Shown: in pieces, positions 1 to 6,711 of the stretch | Layout of the letters: every line of letters starts with the position of its first letter | Numbering within the stretch: the stretch's first letter is position 1 | Assembly (NCBI RefSeq): GCF_014655595.1 | Contig: NZ_BNBL01000002.1 | Location: 62,001 to 126,000, forward strand | From: Streptomyces griseocarneus | GTDB taxonomy: Bacteria; Actinomycetota; Actinomycetes; Streptomycetales; Streptomycetaceae | Reading direction: 5' to 3' | DNA: 64,000 nucleotides | Made by a program: the position numbers and the translations under genes | Notes under the pieces: model-generated | What the model was told of the DNA's origin: nothing | The model's input: the letters and a program-made list of their open reading frames with translations, nothing else | The model's database searches: none

Positions 1-1
1 C

Positions 2-490
2 GTTTCCGCCGGCCACCCCACCACCACGGCGACGTGGGAGGACGACGGCCACCCCGTGAACGAGAAGGTCGCCGGGACGCTCACGGCCACCTCGTCCGAC
101 GGCACCACGCTCGGACCCTGGAGGTTCGTGCCGGTGCCGGGCAGGCCCGGAACGTTCACCACCGCCGAGGCGCTGCCCGCCGGCCGCTGGACCGTCACGG
201 CGCAGACGGCCTTCCCGGCGCTCGGCCGCGCCGAGGCGGAGACCGAGGTGACCGCGGCGTCCCTGGCCGCCGCCACCGGAGCGCCGGCCGGACCGCCCGC
301 CCCGTCGCGGGCGCCCTCCGCCGCGCCGGCGGCGGACACCGGCTCCCCTGCCACCTCCACAGCCGCATCCGACTCCGACGGCGGACCGTCGCCCGACGCG
401 GTGACCTTCGGCGTCACCGCCCTGGCCGTCGCCGCCGTCGGCATACCCCTCGCGTTCCGGCTGCGCCGCCGCGGCCGCCGGAACGCCTGA
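2..490 (+). CDS. Exported protein with C-terminal membrane anchor (5' end outside window)
   Basis: The open frame runs in from the window edge, so the true start and any signal peptide are not visible. A GTG at 56 is in frame, but coding-like sequence continues upstream of it. The visible 162 residues hold a beta-sandwich-like extracellular segment, then an Ala/Pro/Ser/Thr-rich stalk, a hydrophobic helix near the C-terminus (VTFGVTALAVAAVGIPLAF) and an Arg-rich cytoplasmic tail. This is the layout of a surface protein held by a C-terminal membrane helix, without an LPXTG sortase motif. The next gene starts 21 nt downstream on the same strand, so an operon is likely. The fold resembles YtkA/CopC-like secreted domains only loosely; function unknown. 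Confidence 0.75.
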   Translation, partial: VSAGHPTTTATWEDDGHPVNEKVAGTLTATSSDGTTLGPWRFVPVPGRPGTFTTAEALPAGRWTVTAQTAFPALGRAEAETEVTAASLAAATGAPAGPPAPSRAPSAAPAADTGSPATSTAASDSDGGPSPDAVTFGVTALAVAAVGIPLAFRLRRRGRRNA

Positions 491-511
491 CCGACAGAAG
501 GAACCCCCCAT

Positions 512-1378
512 ATGAGCAGATTCCGCTTGTCGGCCCGTATATCCCGTGTACCGGGCCGCAGAAAGACCCTCCTGTCCACGGCCATGGCCGCCGTGCTGTC
601 CGGCGGACTCCTGCTGGGCGTCGCCCCGCAGGCCCAGGCCGCCGTCACCGGCACGGTCGTCGGCGGGCAGGGCAACTTCAGCACCGTCAACCAGCGCTCC
701 CAGCCGTCGCTGTCCGCGAGCATCACCGGCACCTCACGCGTCGGCGACCGCATCTCGATGGCCTGCCGCACGACCGGCGACGTCGTCGAGAACAACTCCC
801 GCTGGATCTGGTCCGGCACCTTCTACCTCGCCGACGCCTTCATCCGGGAGGACACCGGCGGACTTCCGGTCTGCGGCTCGAGCCAGCCCGCCGGACAGAA
901 GCTCCTGAACATCGGCATGCAGAAGCAGGTCCGGGACCAGTGGTGCTGGGACGCCTCCGGTCTGACCATCGCCAACTACTGGGGCTACACCCAGTACAAC
1001 CAGTACGACTTCTGCCGCCTGGCCGCCCAGAACAACGGCGGTCTGGACTGCAACAACCAGCCCGCCACGCTCGGCGACATGGCCAACGGCCTCCGCAACA
1101 TGGGCTTCCGCAACAGCGGCACCGACCTGTGGCGCAACGCCTCCTTCAGCGAGACCCAGAGCGAGATCACGAACGGGCGCCCGTTCGCCGTCCGCATCGG
1201 CTGGACCTCCGGCGGCGGCCACATGAACGTCATCTACGGCTACGACAGCACCAGCAACATGATCGCGGTCGGCGACCCCTGGCCCAGCACCCAGACCTAC
1301 ACCTGGTGGAACTACTCCACCTACGCCGGAAACAACTCCTTCCGGTGGACCCACTCGCGCATCGGCATCCACAGCTAG
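512..1378 (+). CDS. Secreted SH3-like plus papain-like (C39/AvrRpt2-type) cysteine peptidase
   Basis: 288 residues. A long Arg-containing signal peptide ends near Ala-Gln-Ala-Ala at 41-44. Residues about 45-121 resemble the bacterial SH3-like domains of secreted Streptomyces proteins. Residues 130-288 match papain-like C39/AvrRpt2-type peptidases, with probable catalytic Cys145 in QWCWDAS, His237 in GGGHMNV and Asp255 in GDPW. It probably cleaves peptide bonds outside the cell. The ATG at 512 follows AGAAGGAAC. It lies between two genes for exported, C-terminally anchored proteins (21 nt and 14 nt gaps), which suggests a three-gene surface module. The substrate is unknown; the neighbours are the obvious candidates, by inference. 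Confidence 0.85.
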   Translation: MSRFRLSARISRVPGRRKTLLSTAMAAVLSGGLLLGVAPQAQAAVTGTVVGGQGNFSTVNQRSQPSLSASITGTSRVGDRISMACRTTGDVVENNSRWIWSGTFYLADAFIREDTGGLPVCGSSQPAGQKLLNIGMQKQVRDQWCWDASGLTIANYWGYTQYNQYDFCRLAAQNNGGLDCNNQPATLGDMANGLRNMGFRNSGTDLWRNASFSETQSEITNGRPFAVRIGWTSGGGHMNVIYGYDSTSNMIAVGDPWPSTQTYTWWNYSTYAGNNSFRWTHSRIGIHS

Positions 1379-1392
1379 AGGAGACGTTTCCC

Positions 1393-2256
1393 ATGAACCG
1401 CACGACCCGTACGACCAGACGCGCCGCCACGCTGCTCGCGGCCGCCGCCGTCGCCACCCTCTGCGGAACCGTTCCCGCGCAGGCCGCCGACGGGCCCACC
1501 GCCCCCGCCGCGACCGACTACGCCGCCGCCCAGAAGGTGCTGGGCTCCGGCCAGGTCCACGACACCGTCTCCCGCTTCCTGACGGCCGCCGAGCAGCGCA
1601 CCCCGGCCGCCGGCGCGGACGGCGGCACGGCCGCGGCCCCGCGCGGCCTCGCCAAGTCGCCCGCCGCGCCCGGCTTCGACCTCAAGAAGCCGGTCCCCTT
1701 CTACGAGCTCGCGCCCGAGTTCGTCACGGGCAAGGCCAAGCCCACCGCCGGCACGGCCCTGCGCCTGTCCTACCTGGCCTCCCGCGTCTCGGCCTCGGGC
1801 GGGCACCAGGCCGCCGTCCTGCTCGCCCCCGGCAAGGGCGGCGGCGACCGGTCCTGGGAGCTGGCCGGCATCCGCGACGGCGACGCGGACATCAGCGCCG
1901 CCGAGCGCGGCACGGACCAGGCACGGACCTTCATGGAGCCGCAGATCCACGCCTGGTACCGGCTGACCGGCGGCGGCACCGTCGAGCCGCTCAACAAGGA
2001 GGCCGGCGTGGCCCTCCAGGGCAAGTCGCGCGTCACCCTCGCGGCGTACCAGCAGCTCGTCTCCAAGCGCTACGGCGACAAGCTGCCCGGCTCGGCCTAC
2101 GACCGCAAGGGCATGGCCGGCGGCTACGCCCTGGCCGAGGACCGGCCCGCCACCGCTTCTTCCCGCCCGTGGCTCCCCGCCGCCTCCGGCGCGGCCGCCC
2201 TGGCGGTGTCGGGCGCGGTGGTCGTCGGCCTGCGCCGCCGGAACCGCTCGGCCTGA
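1393..2256 (+). CDS. Exported protein with C-terminal membrane anchor, unknown function
   Basis: 287 residues from the ATG at 1393, preceded by GAGGAGA. The same frame stays open far upstream, but that part overlaps the peptidase gene and is out-of-frame noise. An N-terminal signal peptide ends near PAQAADG (about residue 34). The middle part is a soluble domain of about 180 residues that I do not recognise. The C-terminus has a hydrophobic helix (WLPAASGAAALAVSGAVVVGL) followed by RRRNRSA. This topology repeats that of the first protein in the operon. A strong hairpin follows at 2281-2324 and probably ends the transcript. Function unknown; association with the secreted cysteine peptidase is inferred from position. 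Confidence 0.8.
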   Translation: MNRTTRTTRRAATLLAAAAVATLCGTVPAQAADGPTAPAATDYAAAQKVLGSGQVHDTVSRFLTAAEQRTPAAGADGGTAAAPRGLAKSPAAPGFDLKKPVPFYELAPEFVTGKAKPTAGTALRLSYLASRVSASGGHQAAVLLAPGKGGGDRSWELAGIRDGDADISAAERGTDQARTFMEPQIHAWYRLTGGGTVEPLNKEAGVALQGKSRVTLAAYQQLVSKRYGDKLPGSAYDRKGMAGGYALAEDRPATASSRPWLPAASGAAALAVSGAVVVGLRRRNRSA

Positions 2257-2280
2257 TCCCGCACCCTCCGGCCTGACCTC

Positions 2281-2324
2281 GCCCGGCGGTCCGTTCCCCT
2301 CGACGGGGGAGCGGGCCGCCGGGC
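2281..2324 (+). terminator. Strong hairpin terminator after the secreted-protein operon
   Basis: Arms 2281-2299 and 2306-2324 pair over 19 bp with two G-U wobbles around a 6-nt loop. There is no U-tract, which is usual in high-GC actinomycetes. It lies 25 nt after the stop of the third exported-protein gene. Confidence 0.75.
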
Positions 2325-2439
2325 CGCGTCGTCTCCGGGCCCGGCGGAAGGAAGCGGTCGGCCGCCGTCGCGTATCGGTGCGGGCCGTGGGGGTAGACGC
2401 CGGTAGCACGTGTCAACGCTCCGGCGAAGGGGAGGCACC

Positions 2440-2880
2440 GTGGCCGACCACGAGGCAGTGAAGAGGTCCGACGGTTCGCACGACGCCCTGGCCAATCCCG
2501 TGGTCGAGCGGGGCAGGCTCGAACTGACGCAGTCCCAGGACGGCATTCCGACGCTGACGGTGAGCGGGGGGAACGCCATCGCCAAGGGGATCCGTGTGGT
2601 GGACGAGTCCGGAAAGGTGGTCGCGGCCTATGTCGGGTTCTGTGTCGACGACCTCAGCGTGGCCAAGTCGATGCACAGCGCGGTGTCCGGGGCCATAGCG
2701 CATTCCCTCGACGGAATATCCGAGAAGCAGGCCGCGAAGGTCGAGGCGCCGTCGGGCGTCATCGTCGGGCACGTCGGCCCCGACACCCCGGTGAAGCTCA
2801 GTCCCGACGAGTTCCGGGAACAGGTCGTCATCACGCTGACGAGGGAGCTCATCGACCTCTCGCGCGACCTGCGCCGCTGA
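2440..2880 (+). CDS. Hypothetical protein, 146 aa
   Basis: I do not recognise a family. The GTG at 2440 is chosen over an in-frame GTG at 2410 because AAGGGGAGG lies 5-6 nt before it. The protein is soluble, with no signal peptide or membrane helix. An N-terminal charged stretch is followed by an alpha/beta-looking domain (about residues 25-146) ending in a basic helix, LTRELIDLSRDLRR. The gene stands alone, after a terminator and 445 nt before the bacteriocin-like peptide gene. Whether it belongs with that cluster cannot be told from sequence. Confidence 0.7.
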   Translation: MADHEAVKRSDGSHDALANPVVERGRLELTQSQDGIPTLTVSGGNAIAKGIRVVDESGKVVAAYVGFCVDDLSVAKSMHSAVSGAIAHSLDGISEKQAAKVEAPSGVIVGHVGPDTPVKLSPDEFREQVVITLTRELIDLSRDLRR

Positions 2881-3326
2881 CGTCCGGGCGTCTCGAGCCC
2901 TGGTCAGGGGCTCTGCCGCCACGGCCGCGGGGCGCTGAGTGCCGGCCCGGTCACCGAGCGTCGTTTCAATGAATCTTCACACGATGCGTTCGGCGGGATC
3001 GCCGGCATCGCGTCGCCCCTCGATATGCCGGGTATGCCCGACGCGCTTGATCAGCGTGTGTCCGTTTATGTTCCGTGAGCATGCAGGACCCCTCGGATCT
3101 GTTACTCGATCCTGTGAAGAAGTTGTGATGACTCGGTATAGGAATCGGAAAGCCAGGTGTCTGAACGGCTGTCCGGAGTGCCGATCGGTGTCAACACGGT
3201 TGGCCGTGCCACCCGTTCCCGTGCTTATATCTGCGCACCGCGGCGGTGCCAGGAACGGCGGTCGATTTCGACCGGGCCGTCGCGGCTTGTTGAGAAACAT
3301 TCGGACAAATGAAAGGTGCGCCCATA
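2881..3326. other. Intergenic region upstream of the GG-leader peptide gene
   Basis: About 445 nt with visibly lower GC than its surroundings (for example around 3115-3150 and 3220-3235). I see no convincing gene: open frames here have poor codon bias and no ribosome site. It should hold the promoter of the peptide/exporter operon. A weak candidate pairs TTGGCC near 3200 with a TTATAT-like box near 3225. A hairpin/palindrome lies at 3254-3281. Confidence 0.5.
3254..3281. promoter_or_regulatory. Inverted repeat in the 5' region of the peptide gene
   Basis: CGGTCGA (3259-3265) and TCGACCG (3268-3274) form a perfect 7-bp inverted repeat with a 2-nt centre. Flanking ACGGC/GCCGT sequence extends the pairing with a 2-nt bulge. 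It lies about 50 nt before the start codon of the GG-leader peptide, so it could be an operator or a 5'-UTR stem-loop. Role inferred only. Confidence 0.45.
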
Positions 3327-3545
3327 ATGCGTAACGACATCGAGACCCGCGAGATCGCCGACGCCGAGCTGGACGCCGTTTCCGGCGGTGTCAGCGTTTC
3401 CGGTGGCCTGCTCGGCGCCGTGACCGGCGACGTCCACAACGTGCTGGGCACCGTGACCGGCCTGCAGACGGTCCAGGCCGTCCCGGGCGTCGTCGGCCAG
3501 GTCGAGAACATCGCCGGCGTCCACGTCGGCGTCGCGGGTCTCTGA
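3327..3545 (+). CDS. Double-glycine-leader bacteriocin-like precursor peptide
   Basis: 72 residues. The ATG at 3327 is preceded by GAAAGG about 10 nt away; an in-frame ATG at 3309 would add six residues but has a weaker site. The N-terminal 21 residues are acidic and end in ELDAVSGG, a classical double-glycine leader (Gly20-Gly21). The 51-residue remainder is rich in Gly and Val, has no Cys, Trp or Lys, and repeats a GxVTG element. A second Gly-Gly at 26-27 is an alternative cleavage point. Similar Streptomyces peptides are, as I recall, sometimes labelled type A2 lantipeptides, but without Cys no lanthionine can form. Downstream genes encode a full NHLM-type exporter with a C39 leader peptidase. 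Likely role: secreted peptide bacteriocin or signal; activity inferred. Confidence 0.8.
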   Translation: MRNDIETREIADAELDAVSGGVSVSGGLLGAVTGDVHNVLGTVTGLQTVQAVPGVVGQVENIAGVHVGVAGL

Positions 3546-3569
3546 GCCCCAGGGCGAGATATCCGTAAC

Positions 3570-3618
3570 CCGTGAACCCCGGACCCCGGAACTCCCCACC
3601 CAGTTCCGGGGTTCACGG
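3570..3618 (+). terminator. Attenuator-like mutually exclusive hairpins between peptide and exporter genes
   Basis: CGTGAACCCCGG (3571-3582) is perfectly complementary to 3606-3617, and C3570 pairs with G3618. A second left arm, CCCCGGAACT (3584-3593), is perfectly complementary to 3602-3611. Both compete for the same right arm. The element starts 25 nt after the peptide stop codon and ends 64 nt before the membrane fusion protein gene. It could act as a partial terminator or mRNA 3' stabiliser, giving more peptide than exporter mRNA. Confidence 0.65.
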
Positions 3619-3681
3619 CTGCCCGGAATTCCGCCCCGCATATCAGCACCCGTGTCACGAATGCAGTCGAAGGAATAGTTC

Positions 3682-4488
3682 GTGCAGTTCCGCCAAAAGG
3701 CGCTTTCCAAGCTGCAATCGCCCGAAGAGCTCGATGTGCCCGTACGCTTCGCGCGGCCGCAGGGCCGGCTCGTCCTGGCCGTCACGGTCGTCGTCATGGC
3801 CGCCGCGAGCTTCTGGGCATTCACCGGCTCCGTTTCCTCCAAACTGAGCGCACCCGGCCTCCTCACCCATGCCCAGGGCAGTTACCTGCTGCAGAGTCCG
3901 TTCGCGGGACAGGTCACCCGGCTCCTCGCCGAGGAGGGCCAACTGCTGTCCCCGGGCGCACCCCTGGCCGAGATCAGCACGGACCGGGGCGTCCGCGTCG
4001 TGCGCGCGGTGGCCGGCGGGCGGGTGACGACCCTGCTCGCCAAGACGGGGGCGGTGCTCACGACCGGCGCGGACGTGGCGACCGTGGAACGCGTCAGCGG
4101 TCCGGACGAGCCGCTGGTCGCCATGCTGTACGTATCCGGCGGGAACGGCGGGGCGATACCCGTGGGCGCCGCGGTCGACCTGAGCGTCCAGTCCGTCCCC
4201 CAGCAGCGGTTCGGCGTGCTGCGCGGCCACGTGCAGGCGGTCGGCCGCGCCCCCCAGACCGAGGCCCGGATCGGCGGCTTCCTCGGCGACCGCCGCCTCG
4301 CCGCGGAGTTCTCCAAGGACGGCAACCCCGTCGCTGTGCTCGTACGGCTCGAACGGTCCTCCACCACGAAATCCGGCTACCGCTGGTCCTCCGCGGACGG
4401 GCCGCCGTACGCCGTCGACTCCACCACTCCCGTCACCGGCGCCGTGCACCTCTCCGACCGGCGCCCCGTCGACTGGCTGCTCCCGTGA
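3682..4488 (+). CDS. NHLM bacteriocin system secretion protein (HlyD-type membrane fusion protein)
   Basis: 268 residues from GTG 3682, with AAGGAA 8-9 nt upstream. A basic N-terminus is followed by one membrane helix (about residues 33-55, LVLAVTVVVMAAASFWAF). The rest is extracytoplasmic: a biotinyl-lipoyl-like segment (PFAGQVTRLLAEEGQLLSPG and its partner after ISTDRG) and a C-terminal beta domain. This matches the NHLM-associated secretion protein family, the adaptor that works with two ABC transporters. It is shorter than typical HlyD proteins (about 400 aa) because the long coiled-coil hairpin is missing, as expected for a Gram-positive exporter. It overlaps the next gene by 4 nt (GTGA), implying translational coupling. 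Confidence 0.85.
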   Translation: MQFRQKALSKLQSPEELDVPVRFARPQGRLVLAVTVVVMAAASFWAFTGSVSSKLSAPGLLTHAQGSYLLQSPFAGQVTRLLAEEGQLLSPGAPLAEISTDRGVRVVRAVAGGRVTTLLAKTGAVLTTGADVATVERVSGPDEPLVAMLYVSGGNGGAIPVGAAVDLSVQSVPQQRFGVLRGHVQAVGRAPQTEARIGGFLGDRRLAAEFSKDGNPVAVLVRLERSSTTKSGYRWSSADGPPYAVDSTTPVTGAVHLSDRRPVDWLLP

Positions 4489-6710
4489 GCGCGCGCCGCC
4501 GCCGCATGGAGCCGAAGCCGGGGGCGCGCCGCCGCGCACCCGCACCCCGGGCCGGCAGGCACAAGACCGTGCGCACCCCCACCGTGCTGCAGATGGAGGC
4601 GGTGGAGTGCGGCGCCGCCGCGCTGGCCATGGTGCTCGGCCACTTCGGCCGCTTCGTCCCCCTGGAGGAGCTGCGCATCGCGTGCGGCGTCTCCCGCGAC
4701 GGCTCCCGCGCGAGCAACCTCCTCAAGGCCGCGCGCGCCTACGGGCTGAAGGCCAAGGGCATGCAGATGGACCTGGCCGCGCTCGCCGGAGTGCGCCCCC
4801 CGGCCGTCCTGTTCTGGGAGTTCAACCACTACGTCGTCTACGACGGCATGGGCCGCCGCTTCGGCCGCCGGGGCGTGTACGTCAACGACCCGGGCAAGGG
4901 CCGCCGGTTCGTCCCCATGGAGGAGTTCGACACCAGCTTCACCGGCGTCGTGCTCACCTTCGAACCCGGCGAGGGCTTCCGCCGCACCGGCCGCAGGCCC
5001 GGCGTCATGGGCGCCCTGCCCGCCCGCCTGCGCGGCACGTCGGGCACGCTGCTCGCCGCCGTGCTCTCCAGCCTCCTGCTGGTGGTCGTCGGCGCGGCGG
5101 TGCCCGCGCTGAGCCGTACGTACATCGACATGTTCCTCATCGGGCAGCAGACGTCCCTGCTGGGCGTGCTGTTCGCGTCGATGGCGGTCACGCTGGTGCT
5201 CACCGCGACGCTCACCGCGCTGCAGCAGGCCAACCTGCTGCGCGGACGCGTCATCTCCTCCACCCTGGGCAGCGCCCGCTTCCTGCGGCACCTGCTCAGG
5301 CTGCCCGTCTCCTTCTTCTCCCAGCGCAATCCCGCCGACCTGGTCCAGCGCCTGCGGTCCAACGACGCGGTCGCCGAGACGCTGGCCCGGGACCTCGCCG
5401 CCGCCGGCGTGGACGCGGTGGTCGTGATCCTCTACGCCGTGCTGCTGTGGACCTACGACCCCCAGCTGACGGTCGTCGGCATCGGCATCGCGCTGCTCAA
5501 CGTGGTCGCCATGCGCATCGCCCTCCACGCGCGGGCCACCGGCACCCAGAAGCTGCGCGCCGAGAGCGCCCGGCTCGTCAACACCTCCTACAGCGGCCTG
5601 ACGCTCATCGAGACGATGAAGGCCACCGGCGGCGAGAACGGCTTCTTCCGCCGCTGGGCCGGCCAGCACGCGGTCACCCTCGACGTCCAGCAGCGGCTCG
5701 GCGTCCCCAGCGCGTGGCTGGCGATCGCCGCGCCCACGCTGGCCGCGCTCAACAGCGCGCTGATCCTGATGATCGGCGGCCTGCGGGCGGTCGAGGGACA
5801 CCTCTCGGTCGGTCTGCTCGTCGCCTTCCAGGCCCTGGTGACCAGCTTCACCGCGCCGATCACCCGCCTGAACGGCGTGGCCGGCCGCATCCAGGACTTC
5901 GCGGCCGACGTCGCCCGCCTGAGGGACGTCGAGAACTTCCCCGTCGACCCCCTCTACTCGCGGCGCGAGCCCGCCGCCGGCACCCGACGCCTCAAGGGCC
6001 ATGTGGAGCTGGACGCCGTCACCTTCGGCTACAGCCCCCTGGACGCCCCGCTGCTGAAGGACTTCTCGCTCTCGGTCGGCCCCGGGCGGCAGGTCGCGCT
6101 CGTCGGCGGCTCCGGCAGCGGCAAGTCCACCGTCTCCCGGCTGATATCCGGCCTCCACGCCCCCTGGGAGGGCGCCATCCGCATCGACGGGATGCCGCTC
6201 GCGGACATCCCGCGCGGCGCGCTGGCCGCCTCCGTCTCCTTCGTCGACCAGGACGTCTTCCTCTTCGAGGGCACCGTCCGCGACAACGTCGCCCTGTGGG
6301 ACCCCTCCATTCCGGACGAGGCCGTCGTCGCCGCCCTCGAGGACGCCGCCGTGTACGACGTGGTCTCCCGGCGCCCCGGCGGCATCCACAGCCGCGTCGA
6401 GCAGGACGGCCGCAACTTCTCCGGCGGCCAGCGACAGCGTCTGGAGATCGCCCGGGCGCTGGTGCGCCGCCCCAGCGTCCTGGTCCTGGACGAGGTGACC
6501 AGCGCCCTGGACGCGGCCACCGAACAGATCGTCATGGACAACCTGCGGCGCCGCGGCTGCGCCTGCGTGGTCATCGCCCACCGGCTGAGCACCGTGCGCG
6601 ACAGCGACGAGATCGTCGTGCTCGACCGGGGCACGGTCGTCGAACGCGGGCGGCACGAGGACCTGATCGCCGCGCGGGGCCCGTACGCCGAGCTGGTCAA
6701 GGAGCACTGA
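4485..6710 (+). CDS. NHLM-type peptidase-containing ABC transporter (C39 leader peptidase, membrane, ATPase)
   Basis: 741 residues. An N-terminal C39 peptidase domain (about 28-155) has the triad Cys42 (MEAVECGAAAL), His115 (FNHYVVYDG) and Asp135 (NDPGKG). It would remove the double-glycine leader during export. Six-helix transmembrane domain at about 185-460. ATPase domain at about 505-735 with Walker A GGSGSGKS near 540, signature FSGGQRQR near 645, and Walker B VLVLDEVTSALD near 665; DEV replaces the usual DEA. It matches the NHLM bacteriocin system peptidase/ATP-binding family. The GTG start overlaps the upstream gene by 4 nt, and the next gene starts 1 nt after the stop. With the GG-leader peptide just upstream, substrate assignment is strong. 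Confidence 0.92.
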   Translation: MSARRRRMEPKPGARRRAPAPRAGRHKTVRTPTVLQMEAVECGAAALAMVLGHFGRFVPLEELRIACGVSRDGSRASNLLKAARAYGLKAKGMQMDLAALAGVRPPAVLFWEFNHYVVYDGMGRRFGRRGVYVNDPGKGRRFVPMEEFDTSFTGVVLTFEPGEGFRRTGRRPGVMGALPARLRGTSGTLLAAVLSSLLLVVVGAAVPALSRTYIDMFLIGQQTSLLGVLFASMAVTLVLTATLTALQQANLLRGRVISSTLGSARFLRHLLRLPVSFFSQRNPADLVQRLRSNDAVAETLARDLAAAGVDAVVVILYAVLLWTYDPQLTVVGIGIALLNVVAMRIALHARATGTQKLRAESARLVNTSYSGLTLIETMKATGGENGFFRRWAGQHAVTLDVQQRLGVPSAWLAIAAPTLAALNSALILMIGGLRAVEGHLSVGLLVAFQALVTSFTAPITRLNGVAGRIQDFAADVARLRDVENFPVDPLYSRREPAAGTRRLKGHVELDAVTFGYSPLDAPLLKDFSLSVGPGRQVALVGGSGSGKSTVSRLISGLHAPWEGAIRIDGMPLADIPRGALAASVSFVDQDVFLFEGTVRDNVALWDPSIPDEAVVAALEDAAVYDVVSRRPGGIHSRVEQDGRNFSGGQRQRLEIARALVRRPSVLVLDEVTSALDAATEQIVMDNLRRRGCACVVIAHRLSTVRDSDEIVVLDRGTVVERGRHEDLIAARGPYAELVKEH

Positions 6711-6711
6711 G

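Noticed and set aside
2939-3334. 131-codon plus-strand frame before the GG-leader peptide
   Set aside because: No ribosome site, poor third-position GC, and it overlaps the peptide start; it is treated as leader DNA.
3327-3545. Lanthipeptide assignment for the GG-leader peptide
   Set aside because: The core has no Cys and no LanM, LanBC or other modification gene is nearby, so thioether rings cannot form.
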